Below are positions 53,779-62,923 of a stretch of 64,000 nucleotides of DNA, piece after piece (position 1 is the stretch's first letter; the number at the start of each line of letters is the position of its first letter). Below the pieces are notes generated by a model that was given only the letters and a program-made list of their open reading frames with translations, was not told the origin of the DNA and ran no database searches. Position numbers and translations under genes: made by a program. The stretch is from Curtobacterium sp. MCBA15_008. GTDB taxonomy: Bacteria > Actinomycetota > Actinomycetes > Actinomycetales > Microbacteriaceae. The DNA is taken from NCBI RefSeq assembly GCF_001865065.1, contig NZ_MJGN01000012.1, positions 43,883 to 107,882 on the forward strand, given 5' to 3'.

Positions 53779-56436
53779 TCAGGCCGCGAGCCGGTCGGTC
53801 ACCGCACGCAGCGCAGCCGGCAGCGCGGACGCGTCCGTGCCACCGCCCTGCGCGAGGTCCGGCTTCCCGCCACCGCCACCGCCGAGCACGCCGGCGGCCT
53901 CCTTCGCGAGCGGGCCCGCCTGGACCCCGGCCGCGCGTGCAGCGTCGTTGGTGGCCACGATGACGACGGGCTTGTCGTTGATGACGGCGCCGAGCACGAC
54001 GACGGCGGCACCGTCACCGAGCTGGCTGCGGACGCCCGTGGCGAGGGCGCGGAGGTCGTCGCCGGACTGCAGGCCCTGGACCGACTCCGCCACCACGGTC
54101 GTGGCACCGACGGTCGTCGCCTGGCGTGCGAGCGACGGCACACGCTGCTGCAGGTTCGCGGACTCGAACTCGGCGATCCGCTTCTGCGCGCCACGCAGGT
54201 CCTCCATCAGGGACTGCACGCGCGTCGGCAGGTCCTCGCGCGGGGCCTTGAGCGCGCTCGAGAGCTGCGACACGATGGTCCGCTCGACGGCGAGGTCGCG
54301 GAAGCCCTCGAGTCCGACGAGGGCCTCGACGCGGCGGTTCGTCGAACCGACGCTCGACTCCCCCACCAGGTTGACGAGCCCGACCTGGGCGCTCGACGCG
54401 ACGTGCGTACCACCGCAGAGCTCGCGGGACCACGGGCCGCCGATGTCGACCATGCGGACCTCGGAGCCGTACTTCTCACCGAAGAGCGCCTGCGCGCCGA
54501 GGGACTTGGCCTCGTCGAGCGGGAGGACCCGGGTCGAGACCTCGAGGTCGGAGCGGATCGCGTTGTTCACCACTTCCTCGATCTCGGAGCGCGTCGCGAG
54601 CGACACCGGGTGCGACCACGAGAAGTCGAGGCGCATGTAGCCGGACTTGTTGTACGAGCCGGCCTGCAGTGCCTCCGGCCCGAGGATGTCGCGGAGCGCG
54701 GCGTTCACGAGGTGCGTCGCGGAGTGGGCCTGGGTCGCGCCGCGGCGGTACTCGGAGTCGACCACCGTCGTCGCCGGCGCACCGACCCCGACCTCGCCCG
54801 ACCGGACCTGCACGGTGTGGCTCCAGAGCCCGGCGACCGGGCGCTGCACGTCGAGCACCTCGAGGTCGAAACCGTTGCCCACGATGGAGCCCTGGTCGGC
54901 GTCCTGTCCACCGGACTCGGCGTACAGGGAGGTCTCACCGAGGATGACCTCGGCGATGTCACCCGCGACCGCACGGTCGACGCTGACGCCGCCGACGATG
55001 ATGCCGAGGACTTTCGTCTCCGCCTCGAGCGCGTCGTAGCCGAGGAAGACCGTCTCGCCCTTCGCCCGGAAGGCGCTGTAGACGCTGAGGTCGGCGAGGG
55101 CGGTCTTCTTGCTCTTCGCGTCGGCCTTGGCCCGCGCCCGCTGCTCGGACATCAGGGTCTCGAAGGCGGAGCGGTCGACGTGGACGCCGGCTTCCTCCGC
55201 CATCTCCATCGTCAGGTCGATCGGGAACCCGAACGTGTCGTGGAGCAGGAACGCCGTGTCGCCGCCGATCGAGGGCGCACCGTCCTGCTTGGCACGCTCG
55301 ACCGCGACGTCGAGGATCGTGGTGCCCTGCGCCAGCGTGCGGAGGAAGGTCTCCTCTTCCGCGTAGGCGATGCGCGAGATCCGGTCGTAGTCGGAGCCGA
55401 CCTCGGGGTAGGCGTCCCGCATGGCGTCACGAGACGCGGGGAAGAGCTCCGGGAAGGTCGCCCCCTCGACGCCGAGCAGGCGCATCGCGCGGACCGTGCG
55501 ACGGAGCAGACGGCGGAGGATGTAGCCGCGGCCCTCGTTCGACGGGCTGACCCCGTCGGCGATGAGCATGAGCGCGGACCGGACGTGGTCGGCGATGACG
55601 CGCATGCGGACGTCGTCCTCGTGCACCGCGCCGTAGCGACGACCGGAGATCTCCGCCGCGCGGTCGAGGACCGGACGGACCTGGTCGATCTCGTACATGT
55701 TGTCGACGCCCTGCTTGATGAACGCGACGCGCTCGAGGCCCATGCCGGTGTCGATGTTCTTGTTCGGCAGCTCGCCGGTGATCTCGAAGTCGTACTTCGA
55801 CCGCACGTCGGCGATCTGGTACTGCATGAAGACGAGGTTCCAGATCTCGACGTAGCGGTCGTCGTCGGTGGCCGGGCCGCCGTCGATGCCGTACTCGGGG
55901 CCGCGGTCGAAGAAGATCTCCGAACAGGGGCCAGCCGGACCGGGCTGCCCGGTCGACCAGTAGTTGGTGTCCTTGCCGAGCCGCTGGATGCGCTCCTCGG
56001 GCAGGGACGAGTGCTGCTTCCAGAACGCGATGGCCTCGTCGTCCTCTTCGTAGACCGTCACCCAGAGGTCGTCGGGCGAGAAGCCGAGGCCGCCGTCGGA
56101 CTCGGGCTGCGTCAGGAACTCCCAGGCGTACTGGATCGCCTGCTCCTTGAAGTAGTCGCCGAACGAGAAGTTGCCGTTCATCTGGAAGAACGTGCCGTGC
56201 CGCGGGGTCTTGCCGACCTCTTCGATGTCGTTCGTGCGGATGCACTTCTGCACGCTGGTGGCACGCGGGTACGGCGACGGGACGAGCCCGGTCAGGTACG
56301 GGATGAACGGCACCATGCCGGCCACCGTGAACAGGAGCGACGGGTCGTCCGACACGAGCGAGGCGGACGGGACGACGGTGTGGCCGCGGTCACCGAAGAA
56401 CTGGAGCCAACGGCGGCGGATCTCTGCGGTCTGCAT
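53779..56436 (-). CDS. alaS: Alanyl-tRNA synthetase
   Basis: The 885-residue class II synthetase charges tRNA-Ala. The catalytic domain has FGDRGHTVVPSASLV, HGTFFQMNGNFSFGDYFKE and the GMGLERVA motif; the tRNA-recognition domain follows. The editing domain has the zinc motifs HSATHLVNAAL and CGGTHVASSAQVG, and the C-Ala domain ends with the glycine-rich GVLGGGGGGKPDLAQGGG. The ATG at 56436 follows AGGAAG. Longer in-frame sequence upstream is proline-rich and not part of the family. Confidence 0.98.
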   Translation of the reverse strand: MQTAEIRRRWLQFFGDRGHTVVPSASLVSDDPSLLFTVAGMVPFIPYLTGLVPSPYPRATSVQKCIRTNDIEEVGKTPRHGTFFQMNGNFSFGDYFKEQAIQYAWEFLTQPESDGGLGFSPDDLWVTVYEEDDEAIAFWKQHSSLPEERIQRLGKDTNYWSTGQPGPAGPCSEIFFDRGPEYGIDGGPATDDDRYVEIWNLVFMQYQIADVRSKYDFEITGELPNKNIDTGMGLERVAFIKQGVDNMYEIDQVRPVLDRAAEISGRRYGAVHEDDVRMRVIADHVRSALMLIADGVSPSNEGRGYILRRLLRRTVRAMRLLGVEGATFPELFPASRDAMRDAYPEVGSDYDRISRIAYAEEETFLRTLAQGTTILDVAVERAKQDGAPSIGGDTAFLLHDTFGFPIDLTMEMAEEAGVHVDRSAFETLMSEQRARAKADAKSKKTALADLSVYSAFRAKGETVFLGYDALEAETKVLGIIVGGVSVDRAVAGDIAEVILGETSLYAESGGQDADQGSIVGNGFDLEVLDVQRPVAGLWSHTVQVRSGEVGVGAPATTVVDSEYRRGATQAHSATHLVNAALRDILGPEALQAGSYNKSGYMRLDFSWSHPVSLATRSEIEEVVNNAIRSDLEVSTRVLPLDEAKSLGAQALFGEKYGSEVRMVDIGGPWSRELCGGTHVASSAQVGLVNLVGESSVGSTNRRVEALVGLEGFRDLAVERTIVSQLSSALKAPREDLPTRVQSLMEDLRGAQKRIAEFESANLQQRVPSLARQATTVGATTVVAESVQGLQSGDDLRALATGVRSQLGDGAAVVVLGAVINDKPVVIVATNDAARAAGVQAGPLAKEAAGVLGGGGGGKPDLAQGGGTDASALPAALRAVTDRLAA

Positions 56437-56494
56437 GGTGCTTCCTGATTCAGGTTCGGCGGGGAGTGCCAGGACGGCGGCGGGGTGCGCGACG

Positions 56495-56677
56495 TCAGGC
56501 GTCGGTGCGGAGTTCGGCCTCGCGGGAGCGGTAGCCGTCGGCGACGGCACCCGTGAAGGCCTTCGTGCGGGCGTCGACGTCGGCGAAGAAGCGTGCGCCG
56601 CCGGGGGTGTTCGCGACCCGGTGCGCGACGGCGAACCCGATGACGACGCCGACGACGACGAAGAACAGCTGCTTCAC
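56495..56677 (-). CDS. Small single-pass membrane protein upstream of alaS
   Basis: The 60-residue protein has one N-terminal transmembrane helix (LFFVVVGVVIGFAVAHRVA) and a charged tail (FFADVDARTKAFTGAVADGYRSRE). Small proteins of this type are common between rpsD and alaS in actinobacteria. GGGAGAGG precedes the GTG start by six bases. No function is known. It ends 58 bases before alaS and probably shares its transcript. Confidence 0.75.
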   Translation of the reverse strand: MKQLFFVVVGVVIGFAVAHRVANTPGGARFFADVDARTKAFTGAVADGYRSREAELRTDA

Positions 56678-56748
56678 GGTGCCTCTCCCTCTGCACGCGC
56701 GAGCGGTGCGTGCCCAGACGATCTTACTGATGGAGCCGGCCGGGAACG

Positions 56749-56792
56749 CCGAACGGCGGGCCGTCCTGTGGAGAGGACGACCCGCCGTTCGG
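56749..56792 (-). terminator. Strong terminator hairpin after rpsD
   Basis: CCGAACGGCGGG (56749-56760) and CCCGCCGTTCGG (56781-56792) pair perfectly, and GTCCT/AGGAC extend the stem inside. It begins 15 bases past the rpsD stop and separates rpsD from the small membrane protein and alaS. Confidence 0.8.
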
Positions 56793-56806
56793 GTGTGATC
56801 AGGAGA

Positions 56807-57436
56807 TCAGCGAGCTGCGTAGTACTCGACGACGAGCTGCACTTCACAGGTCACGGGGACCTCGGCGCGCTTCGGACGACGGGCCAGGCGGGCCTGGAGC
56901 TTGTCGATCTCGACCTCGAGGTAGCCCGGGACCTTCGGGAGGACTTCCTGGTGACCACCGGCAGCGGCGACCTGGAAGGGCTCGAGCGACTCGGAGCGCT
57001 GCTTCACGTGGATGAGCTGGCCCTCCTTGACGCGGAAGGAGGGGCGGTCGACGAGCTTGCCGTCGACGAGGATGTGGCGGTGCACGATCAGCTGACGGGC
57101 CTGCGCGGTCGTGCGGGCGAAGCCGGCACGGAGCACGAGGGCGTCGAGGCGCTGCTCGAGGAGCTCGACCAGGTTCTCACCGGTCAGGCCCTTCGTCTTG
57201 CGGGCCTCTTCGAAGACGATGCGGAGCTGCTTCTCGCGGATGCCGTACTGGGCGCGCAGACGCTGCTTCTCACGGAGACGGACGGCGTAGTCGCTGTCCG
57301 CGCGACGGCGGGTGCGGCCGTGCTCACCGGGGCCGTAGGGGCGCTTCTCGAGGTAACGGGCCGCCTTCGGCGTCAGCGGGATGCCGAGCGCGCGGGACAG
57401 GCGGGTCTTGCTGCGGGTGCGTGACTTGGTAGACAC
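56807..57436 (-). CDS. rpsD: 30S ribosomal protein S4
   Basis: The 209-residue primary rRNA-binding protein nucleates assembly of the 30S body. It begins STKSRTRSKTRLSRALG, contains YGPGEHG and the S4 domain (about 98-160: LEQRLDALVLRAGFARTTAQARQLIVHRHILVDGK). It lacks the N-terminal zinc cysteines, so it is the zinc-independent form. The GTG has AAAAGGA five bases upstream. It stands alone rather than in the alpha operon with rpoA, as often seen in actinobacteria. Confidence 0.97.
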   Translation of the reverse strand: MSTKSRTRSKTRLSRALGIPLTPKAARYLEKRPYGPGEHGRTRRRADSDYAVRLREKQRLRAQYGIREKQLRIVFEEARKTKGLTGENLVELLEQRLDALVLRAGFARTTAQARQLIVHRHILVDGKLVDRPSFRVKEGQLIHVKQRSESLEPFQVAAAGGHQEVLPKVPGYLEVEIDKLQARLARRPKRAEVPVTCEVQLVVEYYAAR

Positions 57437-57568
57437 AGGGTCCTTTTCTCTGTACTGAACTGAACTGATCGTCGGTCACCGCACGCGCACGAGCGGTCGA
57501 ACCCGACGAAGGGATCCAGAGGGATGAGCCTGTGGGATCGGACGGCTACAGTCCGAACCTCTGTCCCC

Positions 57569-57586
57569 GTGCCACTGCTGTGGCAC
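57569..57586 (-). promoter_or_regulatory. Hairpin in the rarA-rpsD gap (rpsD leader or rarA terminator)
   Basis: GTGCCAC (57569-57575) and GTGGCAC (57580-57586) form a perfect seven-pair stem with a TGCT loop in the 237-base gap between rarA and rpsD. A TATCGT at 57638-57643 (minus strand) could be a -10 element, which would put the hairpin in a long rpsD leader where S4 autoregulation might act. It could equally end the rarA transcript. No further element is recognised in the gap. Confidence 0.35.
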
Positions 57587-57673
57587 TGTGTCCTCGACGC
57601 AGCCGCACGCGAGGACCAGGACGTAGGCCCGTCAACGATAGCAGCATCCGGACGCCGGGAGAACCCGCCTGCG

Positions 57674-59071
57674 CTACTCGCCGCGGGTGATCTTCCGGAG
57701 CCGTTCGAGGCGCGGGCCCACCTCGCGCTCGTAGCCGTTGGCGGTCGGCGTGTAGTACTCGGTGCCCTCGAGTGCGTCCGGCAGGTACTGCTGTTCGGCG
57801 ACCCCGTGCTCGGCGTCGTGCGAGTACACGTACCCCTTGCCGTGGCCGAGCCGCTTCGCACCGGGGTAGTGGGCGTCGCGGAGGTGCATCGGAACGACCC
57901 CGAGTCGGCCGGCCTTCACGTCGGCGACCGCGGCGTTCACCCCGTTGTACGCGGCGTTCGACTTCGGCGCGGTCGCCAGGTAGACCACCGCCTCGGCCAG
58001 CGGGATCCGACCCTCGGGCATGCCGATGAGCTGCACCGCCTGCGCCGCGGCGACCGCGATCGGCAGCGCCTGCGGATCGGCCATGCCGATGTCCTCTGAC
58101 GCGGAGATGATGATGCGGCGTGCGATGAACCGGGGGTCCTCGCCCGCCTCGATCATGCGTGCCAGGTAGTGGAGCGCCGCGTCGACGTCGCTCCCCCGCA
58201 CGGACTTGATGAACGCACTGATGACGTCGTAGTGCTCGTCGCCCTGCCGGTCGTAGCGGAGCAGCGCACGGTCGACGGCCGCGGCGACGGTGTCGGCGTC
58301 GATCACCGGGACCGTCTCGACGCCGTCGAGCGCGTCGCCCTCGTCGTCGGGGTCCTGCGCGGCGACCGCGGAGGACGCAGCCGCCTCGAGCGCGGTGAGG
58401 GCGCGGCGGGCGTCGCCGGAGGACAGCCGGACGATGGCGCTGCGGGCTTCGTCCCCGAGGACGACCGACCCGCCGAGTCCACGAGGGTCCTCCACCGCGC
58501 GGTCGACGAGCATGCCGAGGTCCTCGTCGGTGAGGGGCTTCAGCGTGAGGAGCAGGGAGCGGGACAGCAGGGGGGAGATGACCGAGAACGAGGGGTTCTC
58601 GGTGGTGGCCGCGATGAGGATGACCCACCCGTTCTCGACCCCGGGCAGCAGCGCGTCCTGCTGCGCCTTGCTGAACCGGTGGATCTCGTCGAGGAACAGC
58701 ACGGTCGTGGCGCCGTAGAGGTCGCGGTGCGTCAGTGCCTTCTCCATCACCTCGCGCACGTCCTTGACGCCGGCCGTGACCGCCGAGAGCTCGACGAACT
58801 CGCGCCCGGACTGGCGGGCGATCGCCTGCGCGAGCGTGGTCTTGCCGGTGCCGGGCGGACCCCAGAGGATCACGGAGACGCCACCGGGGTTCTCGCGCGT
58901 GCCGGTCGCGAGCTGCACGAGCGGACTGCCGCGGCCCAGTAGGTGCTGCTGCCCGGCGACCTCGTCGAGGCTGGTGGGGCGCATCCGGACCGCGAGCGGG
59001 ACGGAACCCTGCGCGAGTCCGGCGTGACCGCCCGTCGTGGGCGCACGCATGCCCGAACGGTCCGCTGCCAT
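57674..59071 (-). CDS. rarA: Replication-associated recombination protein A (RarA/MgsA)
   Basis: The 465-residue AAA+ clamp-loader-like ATPase acts at stalled forks. Walker A is [13 protein letters not shown], Walker [18 protein letters not shown], sensor 1 [11 protein letters not shown], and the C-terminal tetramerisation part has [28 protein letters not shown] and the [18 protein letters not shown] motif. The ATG at 59071 is chosen because TACGAT seven bases upstream fits a leaderless start; a GTG at 59095 and an ATG at 59050 are alternatives. It is divergent from the cyclophilin gene. Confidence 0.95.
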   Translation of the reverse strand: MAADRSGMRAPTTGGHAGLAQGSVPLAVRMRPTSLDEVAGQQHLLGRGSPLVQLATGTRENPGGVSVILWGPPGTGKTTLAQAIARQSGREFVELSAVTAGVKDVREVMEKALTHRDLYGATTVLFLDEIHRFSKAQQDALLPGVENGWVILIAATTENPSFSVISPLLSRSLLLTLKPLTDEDLGMLVDRAVEDPRGLGGSVVLGDEARSAIVRLSSGDARRALTALEAAASSAVAAQDPDDEGDALDGVETVPVIDADTVAAAVDRALLRYDRQGDEHYDVISAFIKSVRGSDVDAALHYLARMIEAGEDPRFIARRIIISASEDIGMADPQALPIAVAAAQAVQLIGMPEGRIPLAEAVVYLATAPKSNAAYNGVNAAVADVKAGRLGVVPMHLRDAHYPGAKRLGHGKGYVYSHDAEHGVAEQQYLPDALEGTEYYTPTANGYEREVGPRLERLRKITRGE

Positions 59072-59078
59072 GCACCCA

Positions 59079-59084
59079 ATCGTA
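59079..59084 (-). promoter_or_regulatory. Putative -10 element TACGAT, leaderless rarA start
   Basis: On the minus strand TACGAT (TANNNT) ends seven bases before the ATG at 59071. No ribosome binding site lies between them. A GCGCCTCCAGGC motif sits just upstream (59105-59116). Confidence 0.4.
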
Positions 59085-59178
59085 GGCGGCCCCACCGACA
59101 GGGGCGCGCCTCCAGGCAGGTGGAAGGGTCGGTTCCGCTACGCTCGTCGCACACTCGACGAGAGGTCAGAAGAGCACC

Positions 59179-59991
59179 GTGGCACCGAAGAACCAGGCGC
59201 GTGACAGCAAGGAGGCGCGTGAGCGCCTCCGCCTCTACGAGGCGCGACAGGGCCTCCACGACCGGCAGCGGCGCCGGCGCCTGCGGGACAACCTCGTCGC
59301 ACCGGCGGTCCTCGTGCTCGTCGCCGCCCTGGCGACCGGATCCCAGATCGCGTTCGCCGGCTCGCAGGACGGCGGGAAGGCCGACGCCAGCGCGACCGCC
59401 ACGCCCACGCCGACCCCGTCGGCCAGTGCCACCGCCGCGAACACCGGGGACGTCCCGAGCAAGTCGATCGCGAAGGACTCCACCTGGACCGGGTCGCTGA
59501 CCCTGAACAAGGACGTTCGGCTCGGCATCGAGCTCGACGGGAAGAAGGCCCCGCAGGCCACGAGCGTCGAGGTCAAGCTCATCCAGGACCAGTTCTACAA
59601 CGGCACCACGTGCCACCGGCTCGCCGACAGCAAGGGCTTCGCGTTCCTGCAGTGCGGTTCGGCGAACGGCGACGGCACCGGGGACGCCGGCTTCGAGTAC
59701 GGCCCGCTCGAGAACGTCCCGAGCGACGGGGTCTACGAGAAGGGCACCCTCGCGATCGCCCGCGGCGCCACGGCCTACTCGCAGAGCACGCAGTTCTTCA
59801 TCGTCTTCGGCGACACGACGCTCGACGGGTCGACCGGCGGCTACACCGTGGTGGGCAAGGTCACGAGCGGCCTCGACGACCTCGTCTCGGAGATCACGTC
59901 CAAGGGCGTCTCGTCGGCCGGCGACGACGGCAGCGGGACGCCGAAGGTCGCGACGAAGATCACCGGCGCGACGATCGAACGCGAGAAGTAG
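59179..59991 (+). CDS. Membrane-anchored cyclophilin-type peptidyl-prolyl isomerase
   Basis: The 270-residue protein has a basic cytoplasmic N-terminus (about 1-37), one transmembrane helix (LVAPAVLVLVAALATGSQIAF), a Thr/Pro/Ala-rich linker (about 65-90) and an extracytoplasmic cyclophilin domain (about 105-270). The catalytic-arginine region reads FYNGTTCHRLADSKGFAFLQCG and the QFF motif is present (STQFFIVFGDTTLDG). It probably assists folding of secreted or membrane proteins. It starts with GTG after an AGAAGAG sequence. Its position upstream of the DUF349 gene is common in this group. Confidence 0.9.
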   Translation: MAPKNQARDSKEARERLRLYEARQGLHDRQRRRRLRDNLVAPAVLVLVAALATGSQIAFAGSQDGGKADASATATPTPTPSASATAANTGDVPSKSIAKDSTWTGSLTLNKDVRLGIELDGKKAPQATSVEVKLIQDQFYNGTTCHRLADSKGFAFLQCGSANGDGTGDAGFEYGPLENVPSDGVYEKGTLAIARGATAYSQSTQFFIVFGDTTLDGSTGGYTVVGKVTSGLDDLVSEITSKGVSSAGDDGSGTPKVATKITGATIEREK

Positions 59992-60104
59992 TCCACAGGC
60001 GCGCCGTCCCGGCCAGTCGCAGACGCCGTCCGTGCAATAGGCTGACGATCTGACCGTGCCGACGGCGACGTCGGTGATGCACGACCACGATCGAGGCGAG
60101 ACCT

Positions 60105-61337
60105 GTGGGACCTGACGAAGCAACGACCTGGGGCCGGGTCGACGAGAACGGGACGGTGTACGTCCGGTACGAGGACACCGAGAAAGCCGTCGGTGAGTAC
60201 CCGGACGCGACGCCCGAAGAAGCGCTCGCCTACTTCTCGCGGAAGTACGCCGACCTCGAGGGGCAGGTGAAGATCGCCGAGCAGCGCGTCCAGCGCGGTG
60301 CCTCGGCGAACGACGTCGCCCGGACGGTCGAGCACTTGCAGGCCCTGGTGGCCGAAGCCCGCGTCGTCGGCGACCTCAAGGCGCTCGAGACCCGCGTCGG
60401 CGCGCTGACGGAGCAGCTCGGCTCGCTCACCAAGGAACAGGCGGAGCAGGCCCAGCAGGCCCTCGCCGACGCCCTCGCGCACCGCACCGCCCTGGTCGAG
60501 GAAGCCGAGGCGCTGGCCGCCGTCGACCCCGCTCGGGCGCAGTGGAAGCAGATCACCGCGCAGCTCGACGACGTCTTCGCGCGGTGGCAGCAGCACCAGC
60601 ACGACGGCCCGCGCATCCCCAAGAACGAGGCCAACGAGCTCTGGAAGCGCTTCCGCGCCGCCCGCTCGACGGTCGACCAGCACCGTCGCGCGTTCTACTC
60701 CGAGCTCGACGCCCAGCACCGCGACGCCCGGAACCGCAAGCAGGAGCTCGTGCAGCAGGCCGAGGCCCTCGCGCCGCGCGGTGCGGACGCGATCGGTGCG
60801 TACCGCGACCTGCTGGACGACTGGAAGGCTGCGGGTCGTGCCGGCAAGCGGCACGACGACGCGCTATGGGCCCGCTTCAAGGCGGCCGGTGACGTGCTGT
60901 TCGAGCAGCGACACGCCGAGGTCGCCGCCGAGAACGAGGAGTACTCCGAGAACCTCGTCGCGAAGCAGGCGCTCCTGACCGAGGCCGAGCCGCTCCTGAA
61001 GGCGACCGACCGGGTGGCGGCACGCCGGACCCTCACGGGCATCCAGCGCCGCTGGGACGAGATCGGCAAGGTCCCCCGCGCGGACGTCCGTCGCGTCGAG
61101 GACCGGCTCCGTGCCGTCGAGGACCACGTGCGCAGCCTCGAGGACCAGCACTGGAAGGCGTCCGACCCGGAGCGCAAGGCCCGCCAGAACGGTCTCGCGA
61201 GCCAGCTGGAGGACGCCATCGGCAAGCTCGAGGCCGAGCTCGCCCAGGCCCAGGCCTCGGGCGACGCCCGCAAGATCAAGGACGCCCAGGAAGCGCTGGA
61301 CGCACGCAAGATCTGGCTCGACGCGCTCGGCGGCTGA
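60105..61337 (+). CDS. DUF349 coiled-coil protein
   Basis: The 410-residue protein is almost wholly helical and contains about four DUF349 repeats of roughly 70 residues, each with an RW/LW and DW-type core (WKQITAQLDDVFARWQQ, ELWKRFRAARS, LLDDWKAAGRAGKRHDDALWARFKAA, RRWDEIGKVPR). Long charged coiled-coil segments link them. The GTG is preceded by GAGGCGAG, and TAGGCT at 60038-60043 is a possible -10 element. The family function is not established. A strong bidirectional terminator separates it from ribF. Confidence 0.9.
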   Translation: MGPDEATTWGRVDENGTVYVRYEDTEKAVGEYPDATPEEALAYFSRKYADLEGQVKIAEQRVQRGASANDVARTVEHLQALVAEARVVGDLKALETRVGALTEQLGSLTKEQAEQAQQALADALAHRTALVEEAEALAAVDPARAQWKQITAQLDDVFARWQQHQHDGPRIPKNEANELWKRFRAARSTVDQHRRAFYSELDAQHRDARNRKQELVQQAEALAPRGADAIGAYRDLLDDWKAAGRAGKRHDDALWARFKAAGDVLFEQRHAEVAAENEEYSENLVAKQALLTEAEPLLKATDRVAARRTLTGIQRRWDEIGKVPRADVRRVEDRLRAVEDHVRSLEDQHWKASDPERKARQNGLASQLEDAIGKLEAELAQAQASGDARKIKDAQEALDARKIWLDALGG

Positions 61338-61351
61338 CACACTCGGCACAC

Positions 61352-61397
61352 CACGACGGAGCCCCCGCGACCTTCTGGTCACGGGGGCTCCGTCGTG
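61352..61397. terminator. Bidirectional terminator between DUF349 gene and ribF
   Basis: CACGACGGAGCCCCCG (61352-61367) and CGGGGGCTCCGTCGTG (61382-61397) are perfect 16-base arms, and the loop holds a further GACC/GGTC pairing. It lies between convergent genes. A 22-base near-direct repeat (GCGCGGCRTCAGACCGGCGCCG) follows; its second copy contains the ribF stop codon. Confidence 0.85.
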
Positions 61398-61459
61398 TGC
61401 GGCGTCGCCGCGCAGCGCGAACGCGCGGCGTCAGACCGGCGCCGCGCGCGAGCGCGGCA

Positions 61460-62422
61460 TCAGACCGGCGCCGGCAGCCCCAGCAGCAGCCGGATGTCGA
61501 GGTCGTCCTGCCGCATCTGCTCGGCGAGTTCGTCCATCGACGAGAACTTCACCATGCCGCGGACGTACGAGACGAAGAGCACGGAGATCGTCTCCCCGTA
61601 GAGGTCGATGTCGACGTCGAGCAGGTGCGCTTCGATCTGCTTCGCGGGCACGCCCTCGAACGTCGGGTTGTTGCCGACCGACACCGCCGCCGGGTACACC
61701 GTGCCGTCGTGCAGGACCCGCGCCGCGTACACCCCGTCGGCGGGCACGAAGCCCTCGCACGCCGGGTCGAGGTTCGCGGTCGGGTACCCCATCGCACGGC
61801 CGCGCTGGTTGCCGTGCACCACGACGCTCCGGACCGCGTGCTCACGGCCGAGCAGTCGTGCTGCCTCGGCCACACGGCCGTCGCCGAGGAGCTCGCGGAT
61901 CCACGTCGAGGAGACTCGGCGTTCGCCCGCGGGCCGGACGTCGTCCACCAGGTCGACGTCGTCGATGAGCTCGACCGTGAAGCCCAGCTGCTCGCCGAGC
62001 TCGCGGAGGAGCGCGACGTCGCCTGCGCCCTTCGCGCCGAAGCGGAAGTCACTGCCGACGAAGACGAGCCGGGCGTGCAGGGTGTCCACCAGGATCTCGG
62101 ACACGAAGGCCTCTGGTGCCTTCGACTGCAGGTCCTGGTCGAACCGGAGCAGCAGCGTCGCGTCGACCCCGACCTCGTCGAGGAGCTCCCGTCGCTGCGC
62201 GGCGCTGGTCAGCGCCGGGGGGACCTTGACGGGGTCGATGACGTTCAGCGGGTGCCGGTCGAAGGTGACGACGGTGGAGACCAGTCCGTTCTCCTGCGCC
62301 GCACGCTCGAGGTGGGCGATGACCGCACGGTGCCCGACGTGGACCCCGTCGAACTTGCCGATCGTGACCGCGCTCGGCCCGAAGCCCTGGGCCACGTCCT
62401 CGATGTCGTCGTAGTACTGCAC
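61460..62422 (-). CDS. ribF: Bifunctional riboflavin kinase / FAD synthetase
   Basis: The 320-residue enzyme makes FMN and FAD. The N-terminal nucleotidyltransferase domain (about 1-170) shows VTIGKFDGVHVGHRAVI and FVGSDFRFGAKGAGD. The C-terminal flavokinase domain (about 185-310) shows GNQRGRAMGYPTANL and the catalytic-glutamate strand IEAHLLDVDIDLYGE. It starts with GTG after GGGGAG, nine bases past the stop of an upstream membrane-protein gene. truB lies upstream on the same strand; the truB-ribF proximity is common, here with two membrane-protein genes between. Confidence 0.96.
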   Translation of the reverse strand: MQYYDDIEDVAQGFGPSAVTIGKFDGVHVGHRAVIAHLERAAQENGLVSTVVTFDRHPLNVIDPVKVPPALTSAAQRRELLDEVGVDATLLLRFDQDLQSKAPEAFVSEILVDTLHARLVFVGSDFRFGAKGAGDVALLRELGEQLGFTVELIDDVDLVDDVRPAGERRVSSTWIRELLGDGRVAEAARLLGREHAVRSVVVHGNQRGRAMGYPTANLDPACEGFVPADGVYAARVLHDGTVYPAAVSVGNNPTFEGVPAKQIEAHLLDVDIDLYGETISVLFVSYVRGMVKFSSMDELAEQMRQDDLDIRLLLGLPAPV

Positions 62423-62431
62423 GTCGCTCCC

Positions 62432-62878
62432 CTACTCGCCGGCCGGCACGGCGGTCGCGGGCGAGGACTCGGTGTCGTCAGCGGCGCGGTGGTGCTTGCG
62501 GAGCCACCAGAGCCCGGCGGCCGGCAGCACGAGCGGCGCGAACGCGTAGCCCAGCCCGTAGTACGACCAGATGGTGTCGTCGGGGAACAGCGCACGGTCG
62601 AAGAGCGAGAGCGTCCCGATGACGAGCACGCCGGTCATCTCGAAGACGATGGTGACGCAGGCGACCCGGTACCAGAAGCGACCCGGCACGATGAGCGCGA
62701 TCATGGCGACGATGTAGACGACCGCGGCGACGGCGCTCAGCGTGTAGGCGAAGGGCGCGAAGTCGAACTTCTCGATGATCTGGACGACGCTCCGACCGGT
62801 CGCCGCCAGTGCCAGGACGCCGTACACGGCGATGAGGACTCGGCCGATGCCGGTCGCGAGTGAGGATCTGGTCGCCAT
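62432..62878 (-). CDS. Four-helix membrane protein of unknown function
   Basis: The 148-residue protein has four transmembrane helices (starting IGRVLIAVYGVLALAATG, YTLSAVAAVVYIVAMIALIV, VACVTIVFEMTGVLVIGTL and YAFAPLVLPAAGLWWL) and a short polar C-terminal tail. I recognise no assigned family. TAGAAT seven bases upstream of the ATG suggests a leaderless mRNA. It is followed after nine bases by ribF, and such proteins are often encoded beside ribF in Microbacteriaceae; a role in flavin biology is speculative. Confidence 0.8.
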   Translation of the reverse strand: MATRSSLATGIGRVLIAVYGVLALAATGRSVVQIIEKFDFAPFAYTLSAVAAVVYIVAMIALIVPGRFWYRVACVTIVFEMTGVLVIGTLSLFDRALFPDDTIWSYYGLGYAFAPLVLPAAGLWWLRKHHRAADDTESSPATAVPAGE

Positions 62879-62885
62879 TGCACCG

Positions 62886-62891
62886 ATTCTA
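62886..62891 (-). promoter_or_regulatory. Putative -10 element TAGAAT, leaderless membrane-protein start
   Basis: On the minus strand TAGAAT, the closest match to TATAAT among the elements listed here, ends seven bases before the ATG at 62878. No ribosome binding site intervenes. It could drive the membrane-protein/ribF pair. Confidence 0.5.
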
Positions 62892-62923
62892 CCGACGCCG
62901 CGGGTGCACGAGGACGCAGCGCG

